A stretch of DNA of 64,000 nucleotides from Xenorhabdus khoisanae (GTDB lineage: Bacteria > Pseudomonadota > Gammaproteobacteria > Enterobacterales > Enterobacteriaceae): contig NZ_LFCV01000001.1 of NCBI RefSeq assembly GCF_001037465.1, positions 1 to 64,000 on the forward strand, written 5' to 3'. Shown piece after piece: positions 50,671 through 60,213 of the stretch. How positions within the stretch are numbered: position 1 is the stretch's first letter; every line of letters begins with the position of its first letter. Below the pieces are notes generated by a model. It saw only the letters and a list, made by a program, of their open reading frames with translations. It did no database searches and was not told the origin of the DNA. A program made the position numbers and the translations under genes.

Positions 50671-50802
50671 GTGAGCAAGCCAACATAAAGAGTACCGACG
50701 TTTGATCATTTACCGCCTAAAGCAATCAGGCCGACTCCTCAACCTAAAAATCCTCCTGCATCACAGGGTGGAACTGGTAAGACAGGAGACGGTAAAAAGT
50801 AA
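50671..50802 (+). pseudogene. Small gene with an internal stop codon
   Basis: A GTG (50671) has AAAGGA upstream (50657-50662) and opens with MSKPT. It then meets TAA at 50686-50688, after which the same frame continues as RVPTFDHLPPKAIRPTPQPK to the stop at 50800-50802. One base change (AAA to TAA) would explain it. The intact protein would have been 43 residues, basic and proline-rich. Its end overlaps the ribosome site of the next decayed gene. Function unknown. Confidence 0.5.
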
Positions 50803-50813
50803 GGAGTTTTACC

Positions 50814-51262
50814 ATGAGCTGCGATGATATTCTTGAAGAATTTTATATTCACACTACCTAGAGCAGCTTTATGCAACCGCTACCGGAAGGATTGATAGAC
50901 TGTTCTCTGTTCTGACTTTCATCTTCGGCTCTGCTATTGTCCTGAAAGCCAACCCCTTTGTTTTTGGTGTCCTAATTGTCATTCCAACAGAAATACAGAC
51001 AACCTATCAATTTGGCAGAAACTCAGGGGCAACCAAAAAGAGAGCTATTGATTATTTGAGACTGCATACTGCTGAATCAAAATATAATGATGAAGAAGAC
51101 CTGAAAGATAGAATGATTGACATTAAGTCAAAAGATGAAATCATTTGGTCGTCATTACAGCATATTACTTTGTTGAAAACCCAAATAAAACTGAATATTG
51201 AAACTGAGCAACGAGAAAAACTCTCTTTATTCGAGGAATTAGTGAAAGGTCTTCTTTGTTAA
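50814..51262 (+). pseudogene. Frameshifted two-helix membrane protein (SLATT-like?)
   Basis: Starts at ATG 50814 with AAGGAG at 50801-50806 and stops after 15 codons (TAG 50859-50861). A second frame from about 50855 continues to TAA 51260-51262. Removing one AC from the CACAC at 50850-50854 restores a single 148-residue protein (FYIH then YLEQLYATATGRID). That protein would have a cytoplasmic N-terminus, two closely spaced hydrophobic helices (about 28-63) and a charged helical C-terminus. This layout resembles SLATT-type two-helix proteins associated with nucleotide-signalling defence systems, but I cannot confirm the family. A good terminator follows. Confidence 0.55.
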
Positions 51263-51281
51263 CTCCTCATCGAATAATGCT

Positions 51282-51309
51282 AAACCTCCAGCCGGAGGTT
51301 TATATTTTT
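51282..51309 (+). terminator. Rho-independent terminator after the decayed operon
   Basis: AAACCTCC (51282-51289) and GGAGGTTT (51294-51301) form a perfect 8-bp stem with a 4-base loop, followed by ATATTTTT. It separates the decayed plus-strand genes from the convergent minus-strand pair. Confidence 0.85.
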
Positions 51310-51349
51310 AAGGTTTGGCACTCCTCTCCCCCCTCATTATTACTTGTGA

Positions 51350-52162
51350 TTATTCTTCTTTCGGAGAGTAATTCCAACCGGATGAGCCGCCAAAAGTTGC
51401 TCCACCGTATCCACTACTTTGAGTGCCTAGCGTGCCTGAAGATTTAGCACCAACACCAAGTGCTCCTTGTGTTTTCCCTGCACCATCTAAAGGAACTAAT
51501 CCTTTAGTGTTTCTCATCTGTTGCCTAAAACTCCAGGTAACATCAGTGATAATCATACTTTTCTTAAGCGTATCAATATCATTCATATACACTCTTAATG
51601 AATATGGAATGGTAAAATCCTCGGTATAATTTACAGAAAATATATTCTGTTTTCGAAAGACCGAGCTACCTGCGTAGTTAAGCGCCTTAACAGAGTGAGT
51701 TGTACAGTTAACTCCAGTCACATCATAAATATCAATGATTTTCCCAAATTTTTGGGTGGACTCAGACACTGAATTACCGCCTATTTTTGTACCCGTGTGC
51801 CATAGGCTTTTAAAATATCCCATTATTGCGATAATATCGGCATCTCTGATATTATAAACTTGAGCTTCCATTCTATAAAGTTCGGTTGACATATATTCAA
51901 TTGCTTCATTATCCTGCAACCAAATTAAAATGCCATCACCAGTTATTCCTAATGGACCGGTATCGGCATAACGACCATAGGTAAACACATTTATTCCATT
52001 TTCGGTATGAACAGAAATAAAGGTATGGCCTGTTCCCTTTGTTTCTACCCATAAAAAAACACCCTTAGGTAACCATTTGCAGGTAGTGTCATATATATTT
52101 AACGTATATATATCAAGTTTATCCAAGAGTCTTGATTGTCTAATTATATCTCTATTGTTCAT
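51350..52162 (-). CDS. Candidate permuted NlpC/P60-like cysteine-peptidase effector
   Basis: A 270-residue protein from ATG 52162 (AAGGAAG upstream). GHTFISVHTENG near residue 45 (His46) and GVNCTTHSVKALNYAG near 150 (Cys153) have the order His-then-Cys expected of circularly permuted NlpC/P60 or papain-like enzymes, which include cell-wall amidases and several type VI effectors. GRYADTGPLGITGDG near 69 fits the same fold. No signal peptide is present. The C-terminal 45 residues are Gly/Ser/Thr-rich (GTLGTQSSGYGGATFGGSSG) and look disordered. It overlaps the upstream membrane-protein gene by 11 bases, an effector-immunity type arrangement. The function is inferred from motif order and context. 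Confidence 0.55.
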   Translation of the reverse strand: MNNRDIIRQSRLLDKLDIYTLNIYDTTCKWLPKGVFLWVETKGTGHTFISVHTENGINVFTYGRYADTGPLGITGDGILIWLQDNEAIEYMSTELYRMEAQVYNIRDADIIAIMGYFKSLWHTGTKIGGNSVSESTQKFGKIIDIYDVTGVNCTTHSVKALNYAGSSVFRKQNIFSVNYTEDFTIPYSLRVYMNDIDTLKKSMIITDVTWSFRQQMRNTKGLVPLDGAGKTQGALGVGAKSSGTLGTQSSGYGGATFGGSSGWNYSPKEE

Positions 52163-52583
52163 TTGTGCTCTTCCTTGCAAGAATATAAATAATCATCATT
52201 GAAACAGGAAACAAAATAAATATCCAGTTTAGCTCTCGATTTGGAATAAATTGAAAAAGAGTTGAGAAATTCAAAATATAAATAAATGTGGCACTGTTAT
52301 TCAATAGTCCGATTAAAAAGGTAGAAAGAAGCATGCGTAATCTGCGCTTTAATTTGTTTCGAAACAAAAATATTGCAGTACAGAGAATAAACAATAAATT
52401 GTTAGTCAGCATCACATAATCAGTGGCGTGAATAAAAAAAGATAGATCAGATGAGGTGTATTCCTTGCTTGACCATAGAGTTATTATTTCTTTGATAGTT
52501 AAATCAAGAGAAATGAATCCCGCATTGCTAATAACAAATAAAATTATTATTATCAGCATATTGAACAATGACTTAATCTGCAT
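52152..52583 (-). CDS. Four-helix membrane protein, candidate immunity protein
   Basis: A 143-residue protein with hydrophobic segments at about 8-26, 56-73, 85-106 and 117-137. The loops are short and the C-terminus is basic/polar (ARKSTNEQ). It is very AT-rich. No family was recognised. It is immediately upstream of, and overlaps, the candidate cysteine-peptidase gene. Polytopic membrane proteins next to periplasm-acting toxins often serve as immunity proteins, so that role is proposed from position only. ATG 52583 has AGGAGGGATGA upstream, a strong ribosome site. Confidence 0.5.
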   Translation of the reverse strand: MQIKSLFNMLIIIILFVISNAGFISLDLTIKEIITLWSSKEYTSSDLSFFIHATDYVMLTNNLLFILCTAIFLFRNKLKRRLRMLLSTFLIGLLNNSATFIYILNFSTLFQFIPNRELNWIFILFPVSMMIIYILARKSTNEQ

Positions 52584-52845
52584 TCATCCCTCCTTATCAT
52601 TTTTTTGTCAAATCGAAAACCAACCTCAATGAGAAAATTCTTTATCTTATCCATGATAATTTTACACTTGTGATATACCGCAAGGCAGGATATACCAGAA
52701 TTATTTATCTATTCCAGTGTGATTAACGATAAAACGGCAAAATCGTGATTAACATTGTATATTAAACAAATAGATATGGTTACCTATGTTACATTTTGCT
52801 TAAGACAATATATTCAAATCACACTGACGCGCTCGCTTGTCTACT

Positions 52846-52883
52846 CCGTGTTACCGGGTTAATGTATTAGCTCGGTAACACGG
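52846..52883. repeat. Perfect 11-bp inverted repeat with a 16-base loop
   Basis: CCGTGTTACCG (52846-52856) and CGGTAACACGG (52873-52883) are exact reverse complements. No T-run follows on either strand, so it is more likely an operator, a protein-binding site or an RNA structure than a simple terminator. Confidence 0.7.
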
Positions 52884-52928
52884 AAAGTTGGAAAAACAAG
52901 GCAACCGCATGAATGCTAATGTGGTCAA

Positions 52929-52963
52929 CAAAAAAAAAGACCCAGCCAATCATGACTGAGTCT
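52929..52963 (-). terminator. Terminator of the nuo operon
   Basis: On the minus strand, AGACTCAGTCA pairs (with two G-T pairs) with TGGCTGGGTCT around the loop TGAT (52938-52948 with 52953-52963) and is followed by a run of eight or more T. It lies 27 bases after the nuoN stop. Confidence 0.93.
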
Positions 52964-52990
52964 TTAAAGTTTGATTTTCAGATTACTGTC

Positions 52991-54448
52991 TTACAAACTG
53001 CTTTTCGCTAGCTGAACAATATCAATTAACGGTTGTGGCCATACACCGAGGATCAATACCAGTAATCCGGTAAGCAGTACTACAATCCCGCCAGAGGTGA
53101 ATGCCCAGTTATGTGGTGTATCGCGGTTCAGTGTTTTTGGGGCTGGCAGGTACAAACTCACCATCACACGCAGGTAGTAGTAAAGGCCAATCGCACTACC
53201 CAGAACAACTGCGCCAGTCAACCACCACAACCTTGCTTCAACACCGGTTGCGATGACGTAGAATTTCCCGATAAAACCAAAGGTTAATGGTATCCCTGCC
53301 AGTGACAGCATCATGATAGTCATAACAGCTGACAGGATTGGCTTATGCCAGAACAGGCCACGGTATGAGAACAGTGAATCTGCATCTGGCCCTCTGTATG
53401 GGCTGGACATTAAGCTGACGATACCGAATGCCCCGATACTGGCAAGCAAATAACCCACCAGATAGATACCCGCAGTCTCTTCTGCCAGTGTGTGATCTTT
53501 GATAGCAACCAGCACCACCAATAAATAGCCCAGATGTGCAATGGACGAGTAACCCAGTAATCGTTTGATATTACTTTGTGTCAGAGCCAGCAAGTTACCA
53601 AACAGGATAGAGGCAATAGCAATTATCGTCAGCACAATACGCAGGGTTGCACTATCCGTCACTGGTGCTTCAAGGAATAAACGCATAACCACAGCAAAGA
53701 TAGCAACCTTGCTTGCCGTCGCCAGAAAGGTCGATACCGGTGCTGGCGCGCCTTGATAAACATCGGGCGTCCACAACTGGAAAGGCACAAGGGAAAGTTT
53801 AAAGCCCAATCCCACAATCATCATGCCCAGCCCTGCCAGAACCAGCGGCTCATGCAGCTTGCTGTCACTCAGGTTCTTACCCAGTGATGCGAAGGATAAG
53901 TCACCAGATTCTGCATACAGCAGCGCGATACCGAAAAGCAAGAACGAAGATGCCGCCGCAGACAGCAGCATGTATTTGATACTTGCTTCCAGAGAACGTT
54001 TCTGGCGGTACGCATAGCCCACTAAACCAAACAGTGGCAGGGTAATCAGTTCAATCCCGATAAACAGTGATGCCATATGATTAGCCGAAGAGAGCAGAAT
54101 TCCCCCGACAGCAGCAATCAGCACCAGCAAATAAAACTCTTCTTTATTATCGGGATAATTCTCCAGCCATGAGTAGGCAAATGTCGTCGTTGCAAGGCTC
54201 GCAATCAGCACCAGTGCTGTATAGAACATCGCAAAACGATCCACATGAATCAGAGGCGTGACATCCATCGGCTCCTGCTGTCCCACAAAATAGAGAGAAA
54301 GCAGGGCCAGGTTAAGACCAATCACCGTCAGGGCGACATTGGTGAAATGATCACGTCGCCACGCAATGGACAGCATCACAACCACCACCGTCAATCCGAC
54401 GATTAATAGCGGCAACAGTGCGATCAATTGTTCAGAAGTTATTGTCAT
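52991..54448 (-). CDS. nuoN: NADH:quinone oxidoreductase subunit N
   Basis: One of the three large antiporter-like proton-pumping subunits of respiratory complex I. The length, 485 residues, is that of E. coli NuoN. It has about fourteen transmembrane helices, with the conserved segments [20 protein letters not shown] near 129 (helix 5 Glu), [20 protein letters not shown] near 219 (helix 7 Lys region) and [20 protein letters not shown] near 292. It is the last gene of the operon and is followed by a strong terminator. Confidence 0.97.
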   Translation of the reverse strand: MTITSEQLIALLPLLIVGLTVVVVMLSIAWRRDHFTNVALTVIGLNLALLSLYFVGQQEPMDVTPLIHVDRFAMFYTALVLIASLATTTFAYSWLENYPDNKEEFYLLVLIAAVGGILLSSANHMASLFIGIELITLPLFGLVGYAYRQKRSLEASIKYMLLSAAASSFLLFGIALLYAESGDLSFASLGKNLSDSKLHEPLVLAGLGMMIVGLGFKLSLVPFQLWTPDVYQGAPAPVSTFLATASKVAIFAVVMRLFLEAPVTDSATLRIVLTIIAIASILFGNLLALTQSNIKRLLGYSSIAHLGYLLVVLVAIKDHTLAEETAGIYLVGYLLASIGAFGIVSLMSSPYRGPDADSLFSYRGLFWHKPILSAVMTIMMLSLAGIPLTFGFIGKFYVIATGVEARLWWLTGAVVLGSAIGLYYYLRVMVSLYLPAPKTLNRDTPHNWAFTSGGIVVLLTGLLVLILGVWPQPLIDIVQLAKSSL

Positions 54449-54454
54449 GGCGAA

Positions 54455-55975
54455 TTACGGCCTTGTAGTTAAAAGTGAAGCTGAATACCAATTCTGGATG
54501 TTACTCATCGCTGCGGCAGAGGTATCAAGAACTGGCTGCGGGTAAACACCCAAAATCACCAGCAAGACAACCAGCAGCAGCAAAATGGAAATTTCACGAG
54601 CATCCATCTGCGGCAATGGTTTATCGGTTTTCGGCGTTCCGTAATAAGCTTTCTGCATCAGATACAGCGCGTAAACAGACGCAAAAACCAAACCAAATAC
54701 GGATACCGTAGTAATCAGGGTGAATTTGCTGAAGCTACCAAACAGGATCATGAATTCACCGACAAAGTTACCGGTTCCCGGCATACCCAATGTCGCTACC
54801 GCGAAAAACAGGGATATCGCAGGCAGAAGTTGAATTCTTCCCCACAGGCCGCCCATTTGACGCATGTCACGAGTATGCAGACGTTCATATAACTGACCAC
54901 ACAGAATGAACAGACCGGCAGCCGATAGACCATGTGCAATCATCTGAATGACCGCCCCCTGATAAGCCAGTTGGCTACCGGTATAGATGGCGATAAGTAC
55001 GAATCCCATATGGGAAACACTGGTATAAGCAATCAGACGTTTGATGTCAGTCTGGCTAAAGGCCATCCATGCACCGTAGAAGATACCAATGACACCCAGC
55101 CACATCGCAATCGGCGCAAAATCCGCAGAAGCTTGTGGAAACAGGGGTAAACTGAAACGTAACAGACCATATGCCGCGGTTTTCAACAAGATCCCCGCGA
55201 GGTCAACTGAACCCGCTGTTGGTGCCTGACTATGGGCATCCGGCAACCAACCATGCAGAGGCACAACCGGCATTTTTACTGCGAATGCAATAAAGAAGCC
55301 CAACATCAACAAATATTGGATGGTATATGACATCGGCGTATTCAACAGTTTTTCATAGTTGAATGACCATTCACCCGTTGCATCATGATGAATGAAAGCC
55401 AACGCCAGAATCGAAATCAACATCACCAGACCACTGGCTTGGGTATAGATGAAGAATTTCGTTGCCGCTGTGATACGAGTTTTACCTTCTGAACCTCTAT
55501 GACCCCAAAGTGCGATCAAGAAGTACATCGGTACCAGCATCACTTCCCAGAAGAAGAAGAACAGGAACAGGTCGATGGCAAGGAAGACCCCCATCACCCC
55601 ACCGAGTATCCACAACAAGTTCAGGTGGAAGAACCCTTGGTATGGCTGGTTTTCATTCCACGAACAAAGAATAGCCATCAACCCCAGTAATGCAGTCAAT
55701 ACCACCATCAGCAAGGACAGACCATCCAGTGCCAGATGAATGCTAATGCCAAAACGTGGGATCCACGGAAGCAGAAACTCTGATTGCCACTGTGGAATAC
55801 CCTGAGGGTTGGTGAGTGTATAACCGCCCTGCAACCACAGTTGCAGGGAAAGTAACAATGTCAGCCCCATCGCCAGAAGCGCTATCCAACGCGGCATACG
55901 AGTGCCGAAGCGCTCCGCCTGCCAACACAGCAGGCCTCCGATGAAGGGCAGTAGAATTAGCCAAGGTAATAGCAT
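54455..55975 (-). CDS. nuoM: NADH:quinone oxidoreductase subunit M
   Basis: Antiporter-like membrane subunit of complex I, 506 residues (E. coli 509). It carries the helix-5 glutamate in FFFFWEVMLVPMYFLIALWG near residue 140, the conserved PVVPLHGWLPDAHSQAPTAG near 235 and DIKRLIAYTSVSHMGFVLIA near 312. The gene is 19 bases after nuoL and 6 bases before nuoN. Confidence 0.97.
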   Translation of the reverse strand: MLLPWLILLPFIGGLLCWQAERFGTRMPRWIALLAMGLTLLLSLQLWLQGGYTLTNPQGIPQWQSEFLLPWIPRFGISIHLALDGLSLLMVVLTALLGLMAILCSWNENQPYQGFFHLNLLWILGGVMGVFLAIDLFLFFFFWEVMLVPMYFLIALWGHRGSEGKTRITAATKFFIYTQASGLVMLISILALAFIHHDATGEWSFNYEKLLNTPMSYTIQYLLMLGFFIAFAVKMPVVPLHGWLPDAHSQAPTAGSVDLAGILLKTAAYGLLRFSLPLFPQASADFAPIAMWLGVIGIFYGAWMAFSQTDIKRLIAYTSVSHMGFVLIAIYTGSQLAYQGAVIQMIAHGLSAAGLFILCGQLYERLHTRDMRQMGGLWGRIQLLPAISLFFAVATLGMPGTGNFVGEFMILFGSFSKFTLITTVSVFGLVFASVYALYLMQKAYYGTPKTDKPLPQMDAREISILLLLVVLLVILGVYPQPVLDTSAAAMSNIQNWYSASLLTTRP

Positions 55976-55994
55976 GGCGCAATGTGTCCCTTAA

Positions 55995-57839
55995 TTAAAC
56001 CAAAAGCAGCAGAGCTAAAACCAGCACTGCACCCAACCCCATAGAGGTAGCGTACCAACGGACTTGTCCGTTCTCACTCCAACGCAGCCCTTTATTACCC
56101 CAGCGGGATAATATGGCTGGAATGTTCATCAGTGAGTTCAAAGGATCATTCTGCAACAAGCGGGTAATGCCTTTGAATGGTTTCACGAATACCCAGTCAT
56201 ACAGCGCATCAAATCCCCACGCATGGAACCACCATGTGGAAAAGAAACGCCCCGGCGCACTGTTTGCAGTGGCATTGACCACATTACGTTTGCCAAGATA
56301 CAGCGCGGCCGCCAGCAAGATACCGACAACAGCAACGACGCCAGAAATAATTTCCAGTGTCACTTTGCCATCATGTCCTGTATTGCTTTCTGGCAAAACG
56401 CCTGTCAGAGGTAGCGCAATTAACGCACCAACAAAGGTGGACAGCACCAACAATACTGACAGTGGTAAAGTGTGGGTAATGCCTTTAACTGGGTGAGCAT
56501 GGGTATTTTCTTCACCGTGGAACACAATGAAGATCATGCGGAAGGTGTACAAAGAGGTCATCAATGCCCCAGCCAACCCTGCCAGCATCAGGTTCATATG
56601 ACCATTTGCCAGTGCGCCCCACAAGATTTCATCTTTACTGTAGAAACCTGCGGTCAACAGTGGCAATGCCGACAGTGCCGATCCACCGACAAGGAAGCAG
56701 GCATAAACAAACGGAATTCGCTTGCTTAAGCCACCCATTTTGAAGATGTTCTGTTCATGGTGGCAGGCCAGAATCACAGAGCCAGAAGCCAGGAACAGCA
56801 ATGCCTTAAAGAATGCGTGGGTCATTAAGTGGAAGATAGCTGCATCCCAGGCTTGTACGCCCAGCGCCAAAAACATGTAACCAATTTGGCTCATGGTTGA
56901 ATAAGCCAGCACACGTTTGATATCCGTCTGTACCAGCGCGGCGAAACCGGCCAGTAACAGAGTTACTGCACCAATCACACCAACCAGATGCAGGACATCT
57001 GGTGCCATTAAGAACAGGGCATGGCTGCGGGCAATCAGATAAACACCCGCAGTTACCATCGTCGCGGCATGGATCAGCGCAGACACTGGTGTCGGGCCAG
57101 CCATCGCATCTGCCAACCATGTTTGCAATGGCAACTGCGCTGATTTACCGACTGCACCACCCAGAATCATCAGGGTTGCCCAAGTGATCGCGGTAGAGCC
57201 TGCTTCGATATGTTGTGGAGCCAATACCGCCAGCTCGCGGAAGCTCAACGTACCCAATTGGTCGTAAAGGATAAACATCCCAATGGCAAGGAACACGTCA
57301 CCCACACGGGTCACGATGAAGGCTTTCATTGCCGCTGCACCATTGGCCGGGGTTTTGTAGTAGAAGCCGATCAGCAGGTAACTGCACAGACCTACCCCTT
57401 CCCAACCGAGGTACATTAACAGCATGTTATCTGCCAGTACCAATACCACCATACTGGCAATAAACAGGTTGGTATAAGCGAAGAAGCGGGAATAACCCTC
57501 TTCACCACGCATGTACCATGAAGCGTAAATGTGGATTAAGAAACCAATGCCGGTCACCACACCCAACATAGTCAGTGACAGCCCGTCCAGTACCAGATTC
57601 ATGGGGATACTGAAATTATCCACGGCCATCCAGTTCCACAATGTCTGGCTGTAGACCAGCCCCCCTGCTTCATTCTGGGAAAGGAATTCGATCCCTGCCC
57701 AAAGCGTAACCAGTGCTGCCAACCCAACAGAACCGATCCCAATAGTGGCTGACAGATTTTCAGACCAGCGGCCACGGGAGAATGCCAATAGCAAAAACCC
57801 CAACAGTGGCAACAGAATTGTTAAATAGAGTAAGTTCAT
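55995..57839 (-). CDS. nuoL: NADH:quinone oxidoreductase subunit L
   Basis: Largest antiporter-like subunit of complex I, 614 residues (E. coli 613). It has the usual fourteen-helix core with [18 protein letters not shown] near 143, [20 protein letters not shown] near 235 and [20 protein letters not shown] near 307. The C-terminal extension holds the long lateral helix along the membrane arm. Its start overlaps the nuoK stop by 4 bases. Confidence 0.97.
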   Translation of the reverse strand: MNLLYLTILLPLLGFLLLAFSRGRWSENLSATIGIGSVGLAALVTLWAGIEFLSQNEAGGLVYSQTLWNWMAVDNFSIPMNLVLDGLSLTMLGVVTGIGFLIHIYASWYMRGEEGYSRFFAYTNLFIASMVVLVLADNMLLMYLGWEGVGLCSYLLIGFYYKTPANGAAAMKAFIVTRVGDVFLAIGMFILYDQLGTLSFRELAVLAPQHIEAGSTAITWATLMILGGAVGKSAQLPLQTWLADAMAGPTPVSALIHAATMVTAGVYLIARSHALFLMAPDVLHLVGVIGAVTLLLAGFAALVQTDIKRVLAYSTMSQIGYMFLALGVQAWDAAIFHLMTHAFFKALLFLASGSVILACHHEQNIFKMGGLSKRIPFVYACFLVGGSALSALPLLTAGFYSKDEILWGALANGHMNLMLAGLAGALMTSLYTFRMIFIVFHGEENTHAHPVKGITHTLPLSVLLVLSTFVGALIALPLTGVLPESNTGHDGKVTLEIISGVVAVVGILLAAALYLGKRNVVNATANSAPGRFFSTWWFHAWGFDALYDWVFVKPFKGITRLLQNDPLNSLMNIPAILSRWGNKGLRWSENGQVRWYATSMGLGAVLVLALLLLV

Positions 57840-58138
57840 CCGCGCATCTCACTGACTGTATCAATATTCAGGTTCTGGCGACGACGGTGCAACTGTAGTA
57901 ACAGTGCCAAACCGATACTCGCCTCGGCTGCTGCCAGAGTAATGGCCAAAATGTACATTACCTGACCATCAGGCTGGAGCCAGTAGCTGCCGGCAACCAC
58001 AAATGCCAGTGCTGAAGCATTGATCATGATTTCCAGCCCGATCAGCATGAATAACAGGTTGCGGCGGATAATCAGGCAAGCGAAGCCCAACGTAAATAAA
58101 ATAGCCGCCAGAATAAGACCATGGTGTAACGCTATCAT
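57836..58138 (-). CDS. nuoK: NADH:quinone oxidoreductase subunit K
   Basis: Small three-helix membrane subunit of complex I, 100 residues as in E. coli. The two buried glutamates used for proton transfer are visible in [13 protein letters not shown] near residue 36 and [14 protein letters not shown] near 72. It overlaps both nuoJ and nuoL by 4 bases (ATGA), so the three are translationally coupled. Confidence 0.97.
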   Translation of the reverse strand: MIALHHGLILAAILFTLGFACLIIRRNLLFMLIGLEIMINASALAFVVAGSYWLQPDGQVMYILAITLAAAEASIGLALLLQLHRRRQNLNIDTVSEMRG

Positions 58139-58665
58139 TGTTGGTCCTCCACTCGATTGCTGATCACTTCACCTTGTCGATTTTCACGGCCAATGTGGTA
58201 AGCCACCACTATTCCCGCCAGAAGCAGCAAAGATGCCAGCTCAACTGCCAGGACATAAGGGCCAAACAAGCTGATGCCCACTTCTTTAGCACTGACCACT
58301 TCACCGCTAATTTCAGCAGGTGGCAGCCTGCTGATGGCATAACTCAACACAATCAGCAGCACGATAGAGAGAATAGATGGGCCGATCCAAGCCCGGGGCT
58401 GTAACCATGCCCGCTCCTGCTCGACGACCGATTTCCCTAAATTCAGCATCATCACGACGAAGACGAACAACACCATGATCGCTCCCGCGTAAACGATGAT
58501 CTCCAGTGCACCAGCAAAATAAGCGCCCAGTGAAAAAAACACCACAGATAGTGCCAGCAAGGAGATAATCAGGTACAACAGCGCATGTACCGGATTGGTA
58601 TGGGTTACCACTCTGAGTGTTGCGAGGATGGCAACCAGCCCTGCGACATAAAATGTAAATTCCAT
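58135..58665 (-). CDS. nuoJ: NADH:quinone oxidoreductase subunit J
   Basis: Five-helix membrane subunit of complex I, 176 residues (E. coli 184). It contains the conserved helix-3 segment [21 protein letters not shown] near residue 56, where the pi-bulge of the family lies. The C-terminal tail is shorter than in E. coli and ends with EDQQ. It lies 12 bases downstream of nuoI. Confidence 0.96.
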   Translation of the reverse strand: MEFTFYVAGLVAILATLRVVTHTNPVHALLYLIISLLALSVVFFSLGAYFAGALEIIVYAGAIMVLFVFVVMMLNLGKSVVEQERAWLQPRAWIGPSILSIVLLIVLSYAISRLPPAEISGEVVSAKEVGISLFGPYVLAVELASLLLLAGIVVAYHIGRENRQGEVISNRVEDQQ

Positions 58666-58677
58666 GAATATCGCTCC

Positions 58678-59220
58678 TTACGGCAACAGGCTTTTAACGT
58701 CGATAGGCTTGGCTTCGTTGTCGCCTTCACCTTTATCTTTGCCGTCAATCGCCATACCTGTCTTACGGTAAAAGTTATAATCTGGATATTTGCCCGGCCC
58801 TGAAATGAGCAGGTCTTCTTTTTCATACACCAGATCCTGACGTTTGAATTCACCCAGCTCAAAATCCGGCGTCAGCTGGATAGCGGTAGTTGGGCACGCT
58901 TCTTCACACAAGCCGCAGAAGATGCAACGCGAGAAGTTAACGCGGAAGAATTCAGGATACCAACGACCATCTTTGTGCTCGGCTTTTTGCAGGGAAATAC
59001 ACCCTACAGGGCACACCGCCGCACACAAGTTACAGGCAACACAACGCTCTTCACCGTCTGGATCACGCGTCAGAACGATGCGCCCACGGTAACGGGGTGG
59101 CAGATAAACCGGCTCTTCCGGATACATTTTTGTTTCGCGTTTATGGAAGGCATGAAGCCCTATCATCCAAATACTGCGTACCTGGGTGGCGAAACCGACC
59201 ACTAACTCTTTCAATGTCAT
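58678..59220 (-). CDS. nuoI: NADH:quinone oxidoreductase subunit I
   Basis: Iron-sulfur subunit of the connecting module, 180 residues as in E. coli. It carries two ferredoxin-type 4Fe-4S motifs, [15 protein letters not shown] near residue 60 and [15 protein letters not shown] near 99, which correspond to clusters N6a and N6b. An N-terminal amphipathic segment attaches it to the membrane arm. It is 15 bases after nuoH. Confidence 0.97.
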   Translation of the reverse strand: MTLKELVVGFATQVRSIWMIGLHAFHKRETKMYPEEPVYLPPRYRGRIVLTRDPDGEERCVACNLCAAVCPVGCISLQKAEHKDGRWYPEFFRVNFSRCIFCGLCEEACPTTAIQLTPDFELGEFKRQDLVYEKEDLLISGPGKYPDYNFYRKTGMAIDGKDKGEGDNEAKPIDVKSLLP

Positions 59221-59235
59221 GGTTCAATCACCCCT

Positions 59236-60213
59236 TTATTGAGCGTTGTATAAAATCACTGCGGCAGTCGCCAGCATATTGAGTAATGTTAACGGCAGAC
59301 AGATTTTCCAGCCAAACGACATCACCTGATCATAACGAGGGCGCGGCAATGAAGCACGGATCAGGATAAACATCATCATGAAAAATGCCGTTTTCAGCAC
59401 AAACCAGACGAACGGAGGCAAGAGAGGCCCATTCCAGCCACCAAAGAACAGTGTGACGATTAAGGCAGATACCGTCACGGTAGCGATGTATTCCCCGACA
59501 AAGAACAAGCCGAACTTCATGCCGGAATATTCGATGTGATAACCATCAGCCAATTCTTGCTCTGCTTCCGGCTGGTCAAAAGGATGACGGTGACAAACCG
59601 CCACGCCTGCAATGGCAAAAGTCAGGAAGCCAAAGAATTGGGGAATGATATTCCACACATGTTGCTGTGAGTTAACGATATCCACCATGTTAAAGGAGCC
59701 GGCTTGTGCCACAACCCCCATCATGGACAGACCAAGGAAGACTTCATAACTCAATGTCTGTGCTGATGCGCGCATCGCACCCAACAGGGCATATTTGTTA
59801 TTACTCGCCCAACCCGCAAACAGCACGGAATAAACCGCCAGACCTGCCATCATCATGAAGAACAGGACACCGATATTCAGGTCTGCTACCATCCATGTTG
59901 GACTCACTGGCACGATCACAAAGGCCAGAAGCAGTGAACAAAACGCAATGACCGGGGCCAAGGTGAAAATGGCCCGATCAGAGAAGCGTGGTGCCCAGTC
60001 TTCTTTAAAGAACATTTTGATCATGTCTGCGACGAGCTGTAATGAACCACCCCAACCCACACGGTTTGGCCCGTAACGGTTCTGGAACAGACCAAGGATG
60101 CGGCGTTCAAAAAAGCTCATGAATGCCCCGCAGACAACCACCACCAACAGAATGGCGGTGGCTTTCAGAACAGCTATCAGGATTTCAATCACATCGGGAG
60201 TCAGCCAACTCAT
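59236..60213 (-). CDS. nuoH: NADH:quinone oxidoreductase subunit H
   Basis: Membrane subunit at the quinone-binding site of complex I, 325 residues as in E. coli, with eight helices. Conserved loops include [20 protein letters not shown] near residue 35, [20 protein letters not shown] near 135 and the acidic quinone-channel loop [20 protein letters not shown] near 210. The start overlaps the nuoG stop by one base. Confidence 0.97.
   Translation of the reverse strand: MSWLTPDVIEILIAVLKATAILLVVVVCGAFMSFFERRILGLFQNRYGPNRVGWGGSLQLVADMIKMFFKEDWAPRFSDRAIFTLAPVIAFCSLLLAFVIVPVSPTWMVADLNIGVLFFMMMAGLAVYSVLFAGWASNNKYALLGAMRASAQTLSYEVFLGLSMMGVVAQAGSFNMVDIVNSQQHVWNIIPQFFGFLTFAIAGVAVCHRHPFDQPEAEQELADGYHIEYSGMKFGLFFVGEYIATVTVSALIVTLFFGGWNGPLLPPFVWFVLKTAFFMMMFILIRASLPRPRYDQVMSFGWKICLPLTLLNMLATAAVILYNAQ

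Larger units (their letters stand above)
52584..52990. other. Intergenic region between the accessory island and nuoN
   Basis: No gene is seen in these 407 AT-rich bases. They contain the promoter side of the membrane-protein gene, a perfect long-arm inverted repeat (52846-52883) and the nuo terminator (52929-52963). Confidence 0.6.
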
